DNA of 64,000 bases, from NCBI RefSeq assembly GCF_047121295.1, contig NZ_CP139447.1, positions 124,001 to 188,000 of the forward strand, written 5' to 3'. Below, in pieces: positions 1 through 8,623 of this stretch; the stretch's first letter is position 1, and every line of letters starts with the position of its first letter. Origin of the DNA: Longispora sp047121295 (GTDB lineage: Bacteria > Actinomycetota > Actinomycetes > Mycobacteriales > Micromonosporaceae). Both the position numbers and the translations under genes were made by a program. Under the pieces are notes generated by a model, which saw only the letters and a list, made by a program, of their open reading frames with translations, did not search any database and was not told where the DNA came from.

Positions 1-2
1 TG

Positions 3-419
3 TGGGTCGGGCCGAAGAAGGACCGGATCCCGCTCTACGTCAACACCTCGCCGAGCCAGCCGTTCAGCGAGACCTCGCACCACGCCCAGATGTACGGTTC
101 CAGCCTGCCGGGCTCGATCTGGAAGACCTTCATGGAGAACGCGCACTCGGTGCTCAAGCTCAAGCCCGAGCCGTTCCCGAAGGCGACCCCGATCGGTGAC
201 CCGAACAAGCTCGGCAACGGCCAGTCGCCGACCCCGAGCGCGCCGCCCGGCGGTACGACGGTGCCGTGCCCGTGGGGACCGCTGCTGTGCCCCGGTGGCG
301 CGGGCGGTGCGACCCCGGCCGCCGGCAACGGTGGCGGCAACGGCCCCGGCAACGGCCCGGGCGGTGGCCACGGGGACGTGGCGGTCCCGGCGACGGTGCC
401 GACAACCCGACGACGGTAA
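3..419 (+). CDS. Penicillin-binding protein, C-terminal end (partial)
   Basis: The reading frame is open from the window edge and ends at TAA. The first residues read WVGPKKDRIPLYVNTSP, followed by SHHAQMYGSSLPGSIWKTFME, which matches the end of the transpeptidase domain of bifunctional (class A) penicillin-binding proteins. A tail of about 80 residues rich in Pro and Gly follows, with GNG/GPGN repeats, and ends in TTRRR. Class A PBPs polymerise and cross-link peptidoglycan outside the membrane. The catalytic motifs lie upstream and cannot be seen. A PBP close to rpsF is usual near the actinobacterial origin. Confidence 0.8.
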   Translation, partial: WVGPKKDRIPLYVNTSPSQPFSETSHHAQMYGSSLPGSIWKTFMENAHSVLKLKPEPFPKATPIGDPNKLGNGQSPTPSAPPGGTTVPCPWGPLLCPGGAGGATPAAGNGGGNGPGNGPGGGHGDVAVPATVPTTRRR

Positions 420-474
420 GGCCGATACGTCTCGGGTCTCACCGATGAGGCCCGAGATACGGCAGGATGCCGAT

Positions 475-2082
475 ATGCGCGACGTCGATCACAAGCCCGC
501 GAGCCCGGCCCGTACCGACTGGTTCGTCCGGGGACTCAGCCAGCTCGTCGGGGGGCCGGCCGGCCGGTTCGCCACCGTGAAACGGGACCGGTTCTGGACG
601 CCCGTCCGGGTGGTGCTGGCCCTCGCCTGCCTGGTCATCGCCCTGAACTGGCTGCAGAAGTCCCCGTGCATGGACGGCGCGTGGGTCGACAACGTGCAGT
701 ACAAGAAGGGCTGTTACACCGACGTCCTCGCGCTGTACTACGCCGAGCACCTCAGCGACGGGATGATCCCGTACGTGGACTTCCCGGTCGAGTACCCGGT
801 GCTCACCGGCGCGTTCATGGGGCTGCTCGGCCTGCCGGTGCACGCGCTCGGGGTGAAGAACCCGGCGATCAACCAGGCGATGCTGTTCTACAACGTCAAC
901 GCCGTGGTGCTGGGCATCCTCGGGGTGGCCACGGTCGGCATCCTGCTGGCCCTGCGCCGCCGCCGGCCCTGGGACGCCGCCCTGCTGGCGTGCGCCCCGG
1001 CGATGCTCGTGACGGCGACGGTCAACTGGGACCTGCTCGTGCTGTGCCTGGCGGCGGCGGCCATGCTGTTCTGGGCCCGGCGGAAACCGGTGTGGGCCGG
1101 GGTGTTCCTCGGGTTGGCGGTCGCGGCCAAGTTCTATCCACTGTTGATGGTCGGGCCGCTGGTGCTGCTGGTGATCCGGACACTGCGGATGCCCCCGAGG
1201 GACGAGGCCTCCGGCGGCCGGGTCGCGGCCTTCTGGGCGCACAACCCGCCCCTCCGGCACGCCCTGACCACGATCTCGGTCGCCCTGCTCACCTGGGCCG
1301 CCATCAACGGCCCGGTCTGGTTCTTCTGGCGCGAGTCGTGGAACAGGTTCTGGGACCTCAACAGCACCCGGGGCGTCGACTGGGGCACCCTCTGGTACAT
1401 CGGCGCGCACTTCCCGCTCGGCGGCGACCGGTACGGCATCCCGTTCTTCCAGAACATCGCCGGCAACGTCGACACCCTCAACTTCGCCTACCTGCTGCTG
1501 TTCGTCCTCTGCTGCGCAGGGATCGCCGCCCTGACCTTCCTGGCCCCGCGCCGGCCCCGGCTCGCGGCGCTCGCGTTCCTGGTGCTCGCGGCGTTCCTGA
1601 TCACGGGCAAGGTGTGGTCCCAGCAGTACGTGCTGTGGCTGATCCCGCTGGCCGTGCTCGCCCGGCCTCGGTGGGGCGCGTTCCTCGCCTGGCAGGCGGC
1701 GGAGATCGGCTACTTCATCGCGTTCTACGGCGAGTTGCTCGGCGCGAGCGGCGGCAAGCAGGCGTTCCCCGAATGGGTGTTCGTGACGGCCTCCGGGCTG
1801 CGACTGGGCACCCTGGCCGTGCTGTGCGGCTTCGTGGTCCGCGACATCCTCAAGCCCCGCGAGGACATCGTCCGGGACACCTACGCCGACGATCCCGACG
1901 GCGGCGTCCTCGACGGAGCGGAGGACGCCACCTGGGTCGCGCGGCTGGCCGGGACCGGCCCGGACCAGCTGCTACAGCGTGAAGATGACGGTGTTCCCGT
2001 CCTCGCGCCGGTCGATGCCGAGGCCGTCGCTCGGAGTGGTGGCGGCGCGCTCCCACGCGGTGCCGGGGATCCGGTCGCGTAG
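475..2082 (+). CDS. GT-C type membrane glycosyltransferase (DUF2029/GT87-like)
   Basis: Product of about 535 residues with roughly ten hydrophobic segments. A cytoplasmic lead is followed by a first membrane span (VVLALACLVIALNWL), an external loop with DFPVEYPVLTG, and a charged cytoplasmic tail. The early acidic loop and the repeated helices fit polyprenol-phosphate-mannose-dependent mannosyltransferases of the DUF2029 family, which act on the outer membrane face. ATG at 475 is used; an in-frame ATG at 445 is possible, and neither has a strong ribosome site. The last 111 bases overlap the 3' end of the convergent gene, so the last 37 codons run antisense to its coding sequence. Confidence 0.75.
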   Translation: MRDVDHKPASPARTDWFVRGLSQLVGGPAGRFATVKRDRFWTPVRVVLALACLVIALNWLQKSPCMDGAWVDNVQYKKGCYTDVLALYYAEHLSDGMIPYVDFPVEYPVLTGAFMGLLGLPVHALGVKNPAINQAMLFYNVNAVVLGILGVATVGILLALRRRRPWDAALLACAPAMLVTATVNWDLLVLCLAAAAMLFWARRKPVWAGVFLGLAVAAKFYPLLMVGPLVLLVIRTLRMPPRDEASGGRVAAFWAHNPPLRHALTTISVALLTWAAINGPVWFFWRESWNRFWDLNSTRGVDWGTLWYIGAHFPLGGDRYGIPFFQNIAGNVDTLNFAYLLLFVLCCAGIAALTFLAPRRPRLAALAFLVLAAFLITGKVWSQQYVLWLIPLAVLARPRWGAFLAWQAAEIGYFIAFYGELLGASGGKQAFPEWVFVTASGLRLGTLAVLCGFVVRDILKPREDIVRDTYADDPDGGVLDGAEDATWVARLAGTGPDQLLQREDDGVPVLAPVDAEAVARSGGGALPRGAGDPVA

Positions 2083-3837
2083 CACCACCACGGTCTTCAC
2101 CCCGAGGTCGCGCAGGTACTGCACGCTCTCCGGGCTCGGGAAGCTCATCGACATGTTCCGGATCTCGTCCTGCCGGGCCGGGTAGAACGCGCTGCCCCCG
2201 TTGACCATGGTCGGGAACCCGTCGGTGGACCACAGCATCGCGGCCTCGTCGGTGAACTGGTCGCTCGGCAGGATCATCAGCGGCGCCTTCAGCGTGCTGA
2301 ACGCGACCGGCGGGGTCGGCACCACCGGATGCGGGGTGGTGTTCCAGCCCTCGATGCCCACGAGCAGCACCGGCAGCACCATGGCCAGCCGCAGCGGCAG
2401 GCCGAGCTGGTTCAGCGGCCGGTGGTGGGCCACCTCGTACGCCTGCTGGGCGAACGCGCTGACCGCCCCGGCCGCGAGCACCGCCAGGAGCAGGGTGACC
2501 CAGAGCATCAACCGTCCAGGGGTACGCAGCGCGTCCATGCCGAGCAGGTGCCGGTAGACGATCAGGTAGCCGTACTCTCCGTTGCCCCAGGACTGGGTGC
2601 CCAGGGCGAGCCAGGTCATCACGAGCGTGGCGCCCCCGAGCCACAGCCGGGTGGACAGCTTCCACGTGGAGAAGAACAGGCCGGCGATGGCCAGCCCGAT
2701 CAGGAAGAAGCCGGGCAGCAGCGGCTGCTCCGCCAGGTACGGCAGCGTCGAGCGGGCCTGGGCGTGCGCCGCGCCCCACAGCCAGTTCTCCGACGGGGCC
2801 GTCAGCAGGCCGTGCGGCGGGGGCGAGAACAGGGCCAGGTCGGCCTCGGTGCGCTCGGCGTTCGGGTGGGTGTCCTTGACGTGCATGTACACAAAGGCGA
2901 TCGACAGCGTGACCGTGGTGAACAGCGCGCCGCCGCCCAGGTTGGCGAAGACGATCCGCCACGGCACCACGGGCCGCTTCCTGACCAGCCAGCCGACGAC
3001 GGCGGCGATGCCGATGGTCAGCAGCACGTACCCGAACGGGATGCCGATCGCGAAGCCGAGGGTCATCTGCCAGGCCGCGACGACCCAGCCGGCGATCACC
3101 CAGCCGATCCGGGTCCGGTCCGGCCGGTAGCCCTCCCGGAGTGAGAAGCCGTGCCCCCGGGCCAGCATGGCCAGCGCCAGGGCGATCCCGCCGACGGAGA
3201 TGACGTTCATGTGGCCGCCGTGCGCGAGCTTCCACGGCGCGTACGCGAAGGCCATGCCGGCCACGGCCGCACCCGGGCGACGGGCGCCCAACTGGCGGAG
3301 CAGCACGTAGGCGCCGAAGAACGCCAGCGCGTGCAGGAGCACGAACACCACGTTGTACCGGACCACGGCGGCCGTGAAGCCCGAACCGATCATGCCGAGC
3401 GGCGCGTACCCGGGAATGGCGTCCGTGAAGGCCAGGCTCCCCGACTCGGGGTAGAACGGGTTGGCGTTCCACAGGTTCAGCGGATCGGTGACCAGGGCGT
3501 GCCCGGCCCACGCGATCTGCCAGGCCTGCAGCAGCGGGTCGTAGATGTCCTCGGGGATGGTCCGGGTGATGTCCTTGACCGTGGGCCAGGTCATCAGCAC
3601 CGCGAGCAGCACGCTGCCGACCGCGGCGAGGGTCCACTCGTGGCCGAGGAACCTCCGGATCCTGCCGCGCCGGACCTTGGGGGCGTCCGGCGCGAAGGCC
3701 TCCCACTTGTCGTCGGCGTCTTCGGTCTCAGCCGTCTCCGGCGAGGGATCGGCCGGAGGCGGGACTTCGTCCTCGCCCCGCGACTCCTCCGCCCGGTCCT
3801 CGGGTGTCGATGTGGGCGGCTTGGGGCTGGACGTCAC
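1972..3837 (-). CDS. Large polytopic membrane protein, probable GT-C glycosyltransferase
   Basis: Product of 621 residues. The first 65 are acidic and disordered (Pro, Glu, Asp-rich), then many membrane helices follow, with loop motifs WQIAWAGHALVTDPLNLWNANPFYPE and RTPGRLMLWVTLLLAVLAA. This layout resembles YfhO/GT-C proteins that move sugars from lipid carriers outside the membrane, but no acceptor can be named. The GTG start at 3837 overlaps the endonuclease IV stop by 4 bases (GTGA), so the two are probably co-translated. The 3' end overlaps the convergent GT-C gene by 111 bases. Confidence 0.65.
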   Translation of the reverse strand: MTSSPKPPTSTPEDRAEESRGEDEVPPPADPSPETAETEDADDKWEAFAPDAPKVRRGRIRRFLGHEWTLAAVGSVLLAVLMTWPTVKDITRTIPEDIYDPLLQAWQIAWAGHALVTDPLNLWNANPFYPESGSLAFTDAIPGYAPLGMIGSGFTAAVVRYNVVFVLLHALAFFGAYVLLRQLGARRPGAAVAGMAFAYAPWKLAHGGHMNVISVGGIALALAMLARGHGFSLREGYRPDRTRIGWVIAGWVVAAWQMTLGFAIGIPFGYVLLTIGIAAVVGWLVRKRPVVPWRIVFANLGGGALFTTVTLSIAFVYMHVKDTHPNAERTEADLALFSPPPHGLLTAPSENWLWGAAHAQARSTLPYLAEQPLLPGFFLIGLAIAGLFFSTWKLSTRLWLGGATLVMTWLALGTQSWGNGEYGYLIVYRHLLGMDALRTPGRLMLWVTLLLAVLAAGAVSAFAQQAYEVAHHRPLNQLGLPLRLAMVLPVLLVGIEGWNTTPHPVVPTPPVAFSTLKAPLMILPSDQFTDEAAMLWSTDGFPTMVNGGSAFYPARQDEIRNMSMSFPSPESVQYLRDLGVKTVVVLRDRIPGTAWERAATTPSDGLGIDRREDGNTVIFTL

Positions 3838-4607
3838 GGCAGGCGCTCCCGCAGGTAGGCGATATCCGCGGCCTGGTCCTCCGCCGTGCCCGGGGTCTCG
3901 CAGACCGCGGGGGCGCCGGAGGACCGGACCACCTCACTGATGAGTTCGGGGTCGATCTCGCCCCGGAGGAAGTTCTCGTGCCGGTCCTGGCCGGAGTCGA
4001 AGCCGCCCTTGGAACCGTTGGCGTGGATCAGGTCGATCCGGCCCGTGATGGCCTGGACCCGGTCGACGATCCCGACCAGGTCCTCACCCCCCGCGTACGC
4101 GTGGCAGGTGTCCAGGCACAGCCCGACCTCGTACCCGTCGAGCGCTTCCCACAGCCGGGCCAGCATGTCGAACCGGCGGGCGCACGCGTTGTCCCCGCCG
4201 GCCGTGTTCTCGATCAGCACCGGGACCGGGAAGCCGCCCTCGGCCTCCGCGAACGCGAACGCCTTGCGCCAGTTGTCGAACCCCGACTGGATGTCGTCGC
4301 CGGCGTTGACGTGCCCGCCGTGCACGATCAGGCCCTTGGCGCCGATCTCGGCGGCGGCCCGGGCATGGGCGAGCAGGAGTTTCCGACTCGGGATCCGGAT
4401 CCGGTTGTTGGCGGTCGCCACATTCAGCACATACGGCGAATGGATGAAGATGTCCACGTCGCTGTCCCGCAACGCCTCCGCGTCGTCCCGGGGCTTCGGG
4501 GCCTTCCAACCCTGCGGGTCGGCCAGGAAGAACTGGATGACGTCAGCACCCCGCGCCTTCGCTTCGGCGAGTGGGTCTGTGGCGTCGACATGGGCACCGA
4601 TTCGCAT
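3834..4607 (-). CDS. nfo: Endonuclease IV (AP endonuclease)
   Basis: Product of 257 residues, the normal length for the TIM-barrel AP endonuclease. MRIGAHV at the start, IHSPYVLNVA, LIVHGGHV, LIENTAGG, LCLDTCHAYAGG and LIHANGSKG are the metal-ligand and strand motifs of this family. The enzyme cuts the backbone 5' of abasic sites during base-excision repair in the cytoplasm. It is the first gene of a two-gene unit with the membrane protein downstream, through a GTGA overlap. A pairing of DNA repair and cell-surface functions looks incidental. A second DNA-repair protein (EndoQ-UvrD) is encoded at 22.8-25.8 kb. Confidence 0.92.
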   Translation of the reverse strand: MRIGAHVDATDPLAEAKARGADVIQFFLADPQGWKAPKPRDDAEALRDSDVDIFIHSPYVLNVATANNRIRIPSRKLLLAHARAAAEIGAKGLIVHGGHVNAGDDIQSGFDNWRKAFAFAEAEGGFPVPVLIENTAGGDNACARRFDMLARLWEALDGYEVGLCLDTCHAYAGGEDLVGIVDRVQAITGRIDLIHANGSKGGFDSGQDRHENFLRGEIDPELISEVVRSSGAPAVCETPGTAEDQAADIAYLRERLP

Positions 4608-4693
4608 ACGGCGAGTCTAGGACGCGGTTGCGTTACTTGGACTCGCGCGCGTCGTTGACTTCGATAGAAAAACTCTGACCGACAGGGGGTCGT

Positions 4694-5449
4694 GTGCGTC
4701 GCCTGCAAGCTCTCGCCACCGCTGGCCTCGTCGGGGCGGCGTGCGCCGTGCTCGGCGCCGGCACCGCGTACGCGGACGCGCCCACGGTCACGTTCTCCGG
4801 CGGTTGCGGCCTGCTGGGCATCGGCGCCCACTCCCGCCCCAGCGTGTTCGCCCTCACCGTCGAGGAGATGGGCGCGGTCCGGTTCATCAACGGCCTCAAC
4901 ATCAGAGCTGATCTGGTACTGCCGGGCGGCGCCCGCTACACCCTCAATCCGGGTACGTACCTGGAGCTCCAGATCGCCAGCGGCCCCGCCGAGGCGCTGA
5001 TGGAGCCGGCGTGCGGTCTCGGGCTGCTCCCGTCGTACGAGAAGGTCACCATCCAGGTGGAGCCGGCCGCGTCGCCCGAGGGCGGCCCCGAGGCCCCCGC
5101 CCAGACGTCGGCCCCCGCCGCCCCTGCGCCCCCCGCGCCCCACAGCGGCCCGAGCCGACCGAACCCGCGCCCCACGGCCGCCGAGCCCGCCCCGGCCCCG
5201 GCGACCGGCGCGGCGGCCCCCGGCGGGGCCGTCTCCCCGACCCTGGTCGAGCCGACCCCGAGCATGTCGACGTCGTCGGCCTCGGGGCCGATCGACCAGC
5301 CGGCCATCGAGCCCGTCGCGGCCGGTCAGGTGCCCGGCCGGGCGTCGAGCCTGCTCGCGATGGTGGCCACCGTGTGCGTGATCGGCGTCTCAGCCGCAGC
5401 TGTCCGCGCGATCGGCGCGCAGCGGATGGTACGGACGACCGTCACGTAA
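4694..5449 (+). CDS. Secreted, C-terminally membrane-anchored protein of unknown function
   Basis: Product of 251 residues. It begins with a Sec signal (MRRLQALATAGLVGAACAVL, probable cut after AYA) and a globular part of about 85 residues containing VTFSGGCGLLGIGAHSRPS and two cysteines. A long Pro/Ala/Ser/Gly-rich stalk and a single C-terminal membrane helix (SLLAMVATVCVIGVSAAAV) follow, with a basic end. The layout is that of a surface protein spanning the cell wall. GTG at 4694 is preceded by AGGGGGT. No family is recognised. Confidence 0.7.
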   Translation: MRRLQALATAGLVGAACAVLGAGTAYADAPTVTFSGGCGLLGIGAHSRPSVFALTVEEMGAVRFINGLNIRADLVLPGGARYTLNPGTYLELQIASGPAEALMEPACGLGLLPSYEKVTIQVEPAASPEGGPEAPAQTSAPAAPAPPAPHSGPSRPNPRPTAAEPAPAPATGAAAPGGAVSPTLVEPTPSMSTSSASGPIDQPAIEPVAAGQVPGRASSLLAMVATVCVIGVSAAAVRAIGAQRMVRTTVT

Positions 5450-5465
5450 CAGGTAGGAAAAGGCC

Positions 5466-5548
5466 CCGCGGGGCGCTCGAAACTCACCTCGTAGGTGTGG
5501 TCGTTCCTCCCCAGGTCCCACCCCGGAAGTGGATTGGGCGCCCCGCGG
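5466..5548. repeat. Long-range inverted repeat in the rpsF leader region
   Basis: CCGCGGGGCGC at 5466-5476 pairs perfectly with GCGCCCCGCGG at 5538-5548, giving an 11-bp stem around about 61 nt. It lies between the upstream surface-protein stop and rpsF. It may end transcription of the upstream gene or form part of a ribosomal-protein leader that binds S6:S18. The sequence alone cannot separate these. Confidence 0.45.
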
Positions 5549-5624
5549 CTGTATCGTTACCGAGTTCACCTGTCAATCCCCGGGCACCTGCCCGCGGCCG
5601 CACGTGAACCACGCAAAGACCCCT

Positions 5625-5643
5625 GTCGCAGAGAGTCTGCGAC
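5625..5643 (+). promoter_or_regulatory. Hairpin in the rpsF 5' leader
   Basis: An 8-bp perfect stem, GTCGCAGA with TCTGCGAC, closes a 3-nt GAG loop and ends 28 nt before the TTG start of rpsF. Its place suits translational control of the S6 operon. I did not find a clear S6:S18 consensus bulge, so the role is an inference. Confidence 0.45.
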
Positions 5644-5671
5644 CGCCTAGTCCATAGGGGGTGAGTACGTC

Positions 5672-5962
5672 TTGCGTCACTACGAGATCATGGTAATTCT
5701 TGACTCGGAGCTCGAGGAGCGCACCGTAGCTCCGTCGCTCGACACCTACCTGAACGTGATCCGCACTTCTGGCGGTTCCGTTGAGAAGGTCGACGTCTGG
5801 GGCCGCCGTCGCCTCGCGTACGAGATGAACAAGAAGACCGAAGGCATCTACGCCGTCATCGACGTGCAGGCCGAGCCCGCCGCTGTCGTTGAGCTGGACC
5901 GTCAGCTCAGCCTCAACGAGGCCATCCTCCGTACCAAGGTGATCCGGCCGGAGACCCGCTAG
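5672..5962 (+). CDS. rpsF: 30S ribosomal protein S6
   Basis: Product of 96 residues, beginning MRHYEIMVILD and ending VIRPETR, typical of bacterial S6, which binds S18 on the 30S platform. The TTG start at 5672 is chosen because RHYE is the conserved beginning of S6; a GGGGGTGAG stretch lies just upstream. First gene of the rpsF-ssb-rpsR-rplI operon. Confidence 0.96.
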   Translation: MRHYEIMVILDSELEERTVAPSLDTYLNVIRTSGGSVEKVDVWGRRRLAYEMNKKTEGIYAVIDVQAEPAAVVELDRQLSLNEAILRTKVIRPETR

Positions 5963-6051
5963 GTAGTTCTTGTCACGCGGTCGTCGACCGCGTGGCGCCC
6001 GGTCCTGTCGTACCCAGGTGCGACTCTGGTCTCCACACACAAGGAGTAGCC

Positions 6052-6582
6052 GTGGCAGGAGAGACCATCATCACGGTCGTCGGCAACATGGTCGACGACC
6101 CGGAGCTTCGATTCACCCCGTCGGGCGCAGCGGTCGCGAAATTCCGCATCGCCTCGACACCCCGGGTGATGGATCGTGAGACGAACCAGTGGAAGGACGG
6201 CGAAGCGCTGTTCCTTTCCTGCGTGATCTGGCGCCAGGCGGCGGAGAACGTTGCCGAGACGCTGACCCGTGGCACACGGGTGATCGTGCAGGGTCGTCTC
6301 AAGCAGCGCTCGTACGAAACCCGTGAGGGCGAGAAGCGCACGGTGTACGAGTTGGACGTCGAGGAAGTCGGACCCTCGCTGAAGTACGCGACAGCGAAGA
6401 TTCAGAAGATGTCCCGCGGCTCAGGCGGTGGTGGTGGCGGCTTCGGTGCCTCCGGCGGCAACTCGGGCGGCGGTGGCGGTTTCGCCAACGACGACCCGTG
6501 GGCCTCCGCGGCTCCGGCCGGCGGCTCCGGTGGCGGTCAGGGATCGGGCTCATCTTCGTTCAGCGACGAGCCCCCGTTCTAG
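6052..6582 (+). CDS. ssb: Single-stranded DNA-binding protein
   Basis: Product of 176 residues. The OB fold spans about residues 1-115 (AGETIITVVGNMVDDPELRFTPSG, FLSCVIWRQAAENVAETL, GTRVIVQGRLKQRSYE). A Gly-rich linker of about 50 residues follows, and the acidic tip ends SDEPPF, which recruits repair and replication partners. GTG at 6052 follows AAGGAG. Its place between rpsF and rpsR is the common bacterial order, and DnaB downstream completes a replication/ribosome block. Confidence 0.96.
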   Translation: MAGETIITVVGNMVDDPELRFTPSGAAVAKFRIASTPRVMDRETNQWKDGEALFLSCVIWRQAAENVAETLTRGTRVIVQGRLKQRSYETREGEKRTVYELDVEEVGPSLKYATAKIQKMSRGSGGGGGGFGASGGNSGGGGGFANDDPWASAAPAGGSGGGQGSGSSSFSDEPPF

Positions 6583-6604
6583 ACCAGCAAGGAGTTACGG
6601 ACAC

Positions 6605-6844
6605 ATGGCTAAGCCTCCGTCCACGCGCAAGCCGAAGAAGAAGGTGAACCCTCTCGACAAGGAGGGCATCACCTACATCGACTACAAGGACACCGCGCTC
6701 CTGCGCAAGTTCATCTCCGACCGGGGCAAGATCCGTGCCCGCCGGGTCACCGGGGTGAGCAGCCAGCAGCAGCGGCAGGTCGCCCGCGCTATCAAGAACG
6801 CGCGGGAGATGGCCCTGCTGCCGTACACCGCGCAGTCCCGCTAA
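6605..6844 (+). CDS. rpsR: 30S ribosomal protein S18
   Basis: Product of 79 residues, beginning MAKPPSTRKPKKKVNPL and containing YIDYKDTALLRKFISDRGKI and the RRVTG motif of S18, the S6 partner on the 30S platform. An AGGAG sequence lies 11 nt before the ATG. It lacks the usual zinc cysteines and so is probably the C-minus type, though actinomycetes often carry a second S18. Confidence 0.96.
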   Translation: MAKPPSTRKPKKKVNPLDKEGITYIDYKDTALLRKFISDRGKIRARRVTGVSSQQQRQVARAIKNAREMALLPYTAQSR

Positions 6845-6855
6845 GGAGGGCCGAC

Positions 6856-7305
6856 ATGAAGATCATCCTGACTCAGGAAGTTTCGAACCTCGGTGCTCCC
6901 GGCGACGTCCTGGAGGTCAAGGACGGCTACGGCCGTAACTACCTGCTCCCCCAGGGTCTCGCCATCGGCTGGACCAAGGGTGCCGAGAAGCAGGTCGTCA
7001 CGATCAAGCGGGCCCGCGCGGCTCGCGAGGTCCGCGACCTCGGGCACGCCAACGAGATCAAGGCCGCCCTCGAGTCGCGCACGTACGGCCTCGCGGCCCG
7101 TGCCGGCAACGGTGGCCGGCTGTTCGGCTCGATCACGGCCGCCGAGATCGTCGACGCGGTCAAGGCCGCCGGCGGCCCGGTCCTGGACCGTCGTCGCGTC
7201 GAGCTGAAGAGCGCCATCAAGGCGCTCGGCGACCACCAGGTGCAGGTCAAGCTGCACCCGGAGGTCACGGCCAAGTTCACCGTCAAGGTGGCTGTCGCCA
7301 AGTAG
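6856..7305 (+). CDS. rplI: 50S ribosomal protein L9
   Basis: Product of 149 residues, beginning MKIILTQEVSNLGAPGDVLEVKDGYGRNYLLPQG, the N-terminal RNA-binding domain of L9. A long connecting helix and a C-terminal domain (KSAIKALGDHQVQVKLHPEVTAKFTVKVAVAK) follow. An AAGGAGGG site stands 7 nt before the ATG. Last gene of the operon; a strong hairpin follows its stop. Confidence 0.96.
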   Translation: MKIILTQEVSNLGAPGDVLEVKDGYGRNYLLPQGLAIGWTKGAEKQVVTIKRARAAREVRDLGHANEIKAALESRTYGLAARAGNGGRLFGSITAAEIVDAVKAAGGPVLDRRRVELKSAIKALGDHQVQVKLHPEVTAKFTVKVAVAK

Positions 7306-7315
7306 TTCCACCGGT

Positions 7316-7351
7316 AGCGGCGGCTCATCCCTCACGGGGTGGGCCGCCGCT
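7316..7351. terminator. Terminator hairpin after rplI
   Basis: A 16-bp stem (7316-7331 with 7336-7351, two G-U pairs) closes a TCAC loop 10 nt after the rplI stop. There is no U tract, as is common for actinobacterial terminators. It sits between rplI and the convergent DUF2332 gene. Confidence 0.75.
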
Positions 7352-7399
7352 CCGCGTTTGTGGCCCGGGCAGCCCGCGCGTCCGCCCACGCGGTGCGGG

Positions 7400-8494
7400 T
7401 CAGGCCGCCGGGCGCACCCGGACAGGGGTCGGCTTCCACTCGATCCACGTGCCCCAGCCGTCGACCTCGGCGAGCACCGTGGCCTCGACGGCCCGCCCGT
7501 CGCGGAACACCACGGCGGTGACCAGCCCGTCCGCGTCCGGGTACGGGTCCTCGTCGCTCACCAGGGCCAGCCCGTGCCTCGGCATCTCCTTGGTCAACCA
7601 GACCACCTCCCGGCCGGCGCCCGCCAGGATCGTCACGAGCCGCCCGGGGTCGGGCAGGCAGCACAGGGTGTTCGCGCCGTACACCACGGGGAGGTGGCCC
7701 GGGGCGATGTCGGCGAGCGCGCCGGGCAGGGTGTCCAGGAAATCCCCGGCCCGCAGCTCCGGCTTCAGCTCGGCGGCGAGCGCCAGTCCGGCGTCGACCC
7801 GGAGCCGCGCGGCGCGCAGGTCGGGGCCGATGCCGGCCAGCAGCCAGGCGACCGCGTCCGGGTCGTCGGCGCGGATCGGGTCGAGGTCCAGGCCGATGCG
7901 TTCTGCGATCCGCAGCGGGGTGTCCAGGTGGCCGGGGGCGCGGCTCCGGGCCGCGCAGGACAGCTCGGGCGCACCGGGCAGCACGGTGTCTCCGCCCGGC
8001 CGGGCCGGGTGCTGCGGCTCGAGGGTGTAGCGGTAGCCGTAGTGGTCGGCGAACATGGTCAGGCCGGCCGCCGCGCCCAGTTCGACGAGGGCGAGCGGGC
8101 GGTCGCCAGCCGCCTCGGCGGCCCAGCCGAGGCCGGGGCGCAGCAGGGCGGCGACCTGGGGGTCGTTCGCTCGGGCCTTCCGGCCGGCGCACAGGGCCGC
8201 GACTTCTGCGGCGTGCCCGACGACCAGGTCCCGGAACGCGTCGACCAGGTCATCGGTGGGCTCGCCCGCGCGGTAGTGCCCGGCGAGCGGGTGGTCGGGC
8301 ACGGTCGTGGCCAGCAGGTAGTTCACGGCCGTGAACAGGAGATTCGGCCGGCCCCAGCGGCCGTGGTCGGCGACGGCCGCCGCGAGGGAGGGGTCGGCGA
8401 GGACGGCCCGGCACAGGTGGGCGTGGACGGGCTCGCGGTCGGCCATCTGGATGGCGCGGTTCTCGAAGGCTTCGATCAATGTCGGTTCTGGCAC
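7400..8494 (-). CDS. DUF2332 family protein
   Basis: Product of 364 residues. It contains RWGRPNLLFTAVNYLLA, LVELGAAAGLTMFADHYGYRY and HLPVVYGANTLCCLPDPGR, features of the actinobacterial DUF2332 family. The LxELGAAAGL stretch resembles a nucleotide or SAM-binding loop, so a methyltransferase-like fold is possible. No reaction is known to me. The GTG start at 8494 has no clear ribosome site. It lies between two oppositely placed blocks and is probably transcribed alone. Confidence 0.75.
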   Translation of the reverse strand: MPEPTLIEAFENRAIQMADREPVHAHLCRAVLADPSLAAAVADHGRWGRPNLLFTAVNYLLATTVPDHPLAGHYRAGEPTDDLVDAFRDLVVGHAAEVAALCAGRKARANDPQVAALLRPGLGWAAEAAGDRPLALVELGAAAGLTMFADHYGYRYTLEPQHPARPGGDTVLPGAPELSCAARSRAPGHLDTPLRIAERIGLDLDPIRADDPDAVAWLLAGIGPDLRAARLRVDAGLALAAELKPELRAGDFLDTLPGALADIAPGHLPVVYGANTLCCLPDPGRLVTILAGAGREVVWLTKEMPRHGLALVSDEDPYPDADGLVTAVVFRDGRAVEATVLAEVDGWGTWIEWKPTPVRVRPAA

Positions 8495-8591
8495 GGCCGG
8501 AGCATATTTGCCACCGGCGATGGCCGTGAACTGGATTTCACGCGGCCCCGATCGGGGGTTCGTCCGCGCTGGGCGGGGCCGGGGTTGCCGG

Positions 8592-8623
8592 GTCGGGGAC
8601 CGCCGTACCCGAAAAAATGGGTC
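8592..8623 (+). repeat. Degenerate copy (E) of the GGCGTAACC interspersed repeat
   Basis: GGGGACCGCCGTACC followed by a run of A and TGGGT resembles the copy at 62404-62459 read on the opposite strand. It ends at the stop codon of the small membrane protein gene. The match is partial, so membership of the family is tentative. Confidence 0.35.
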
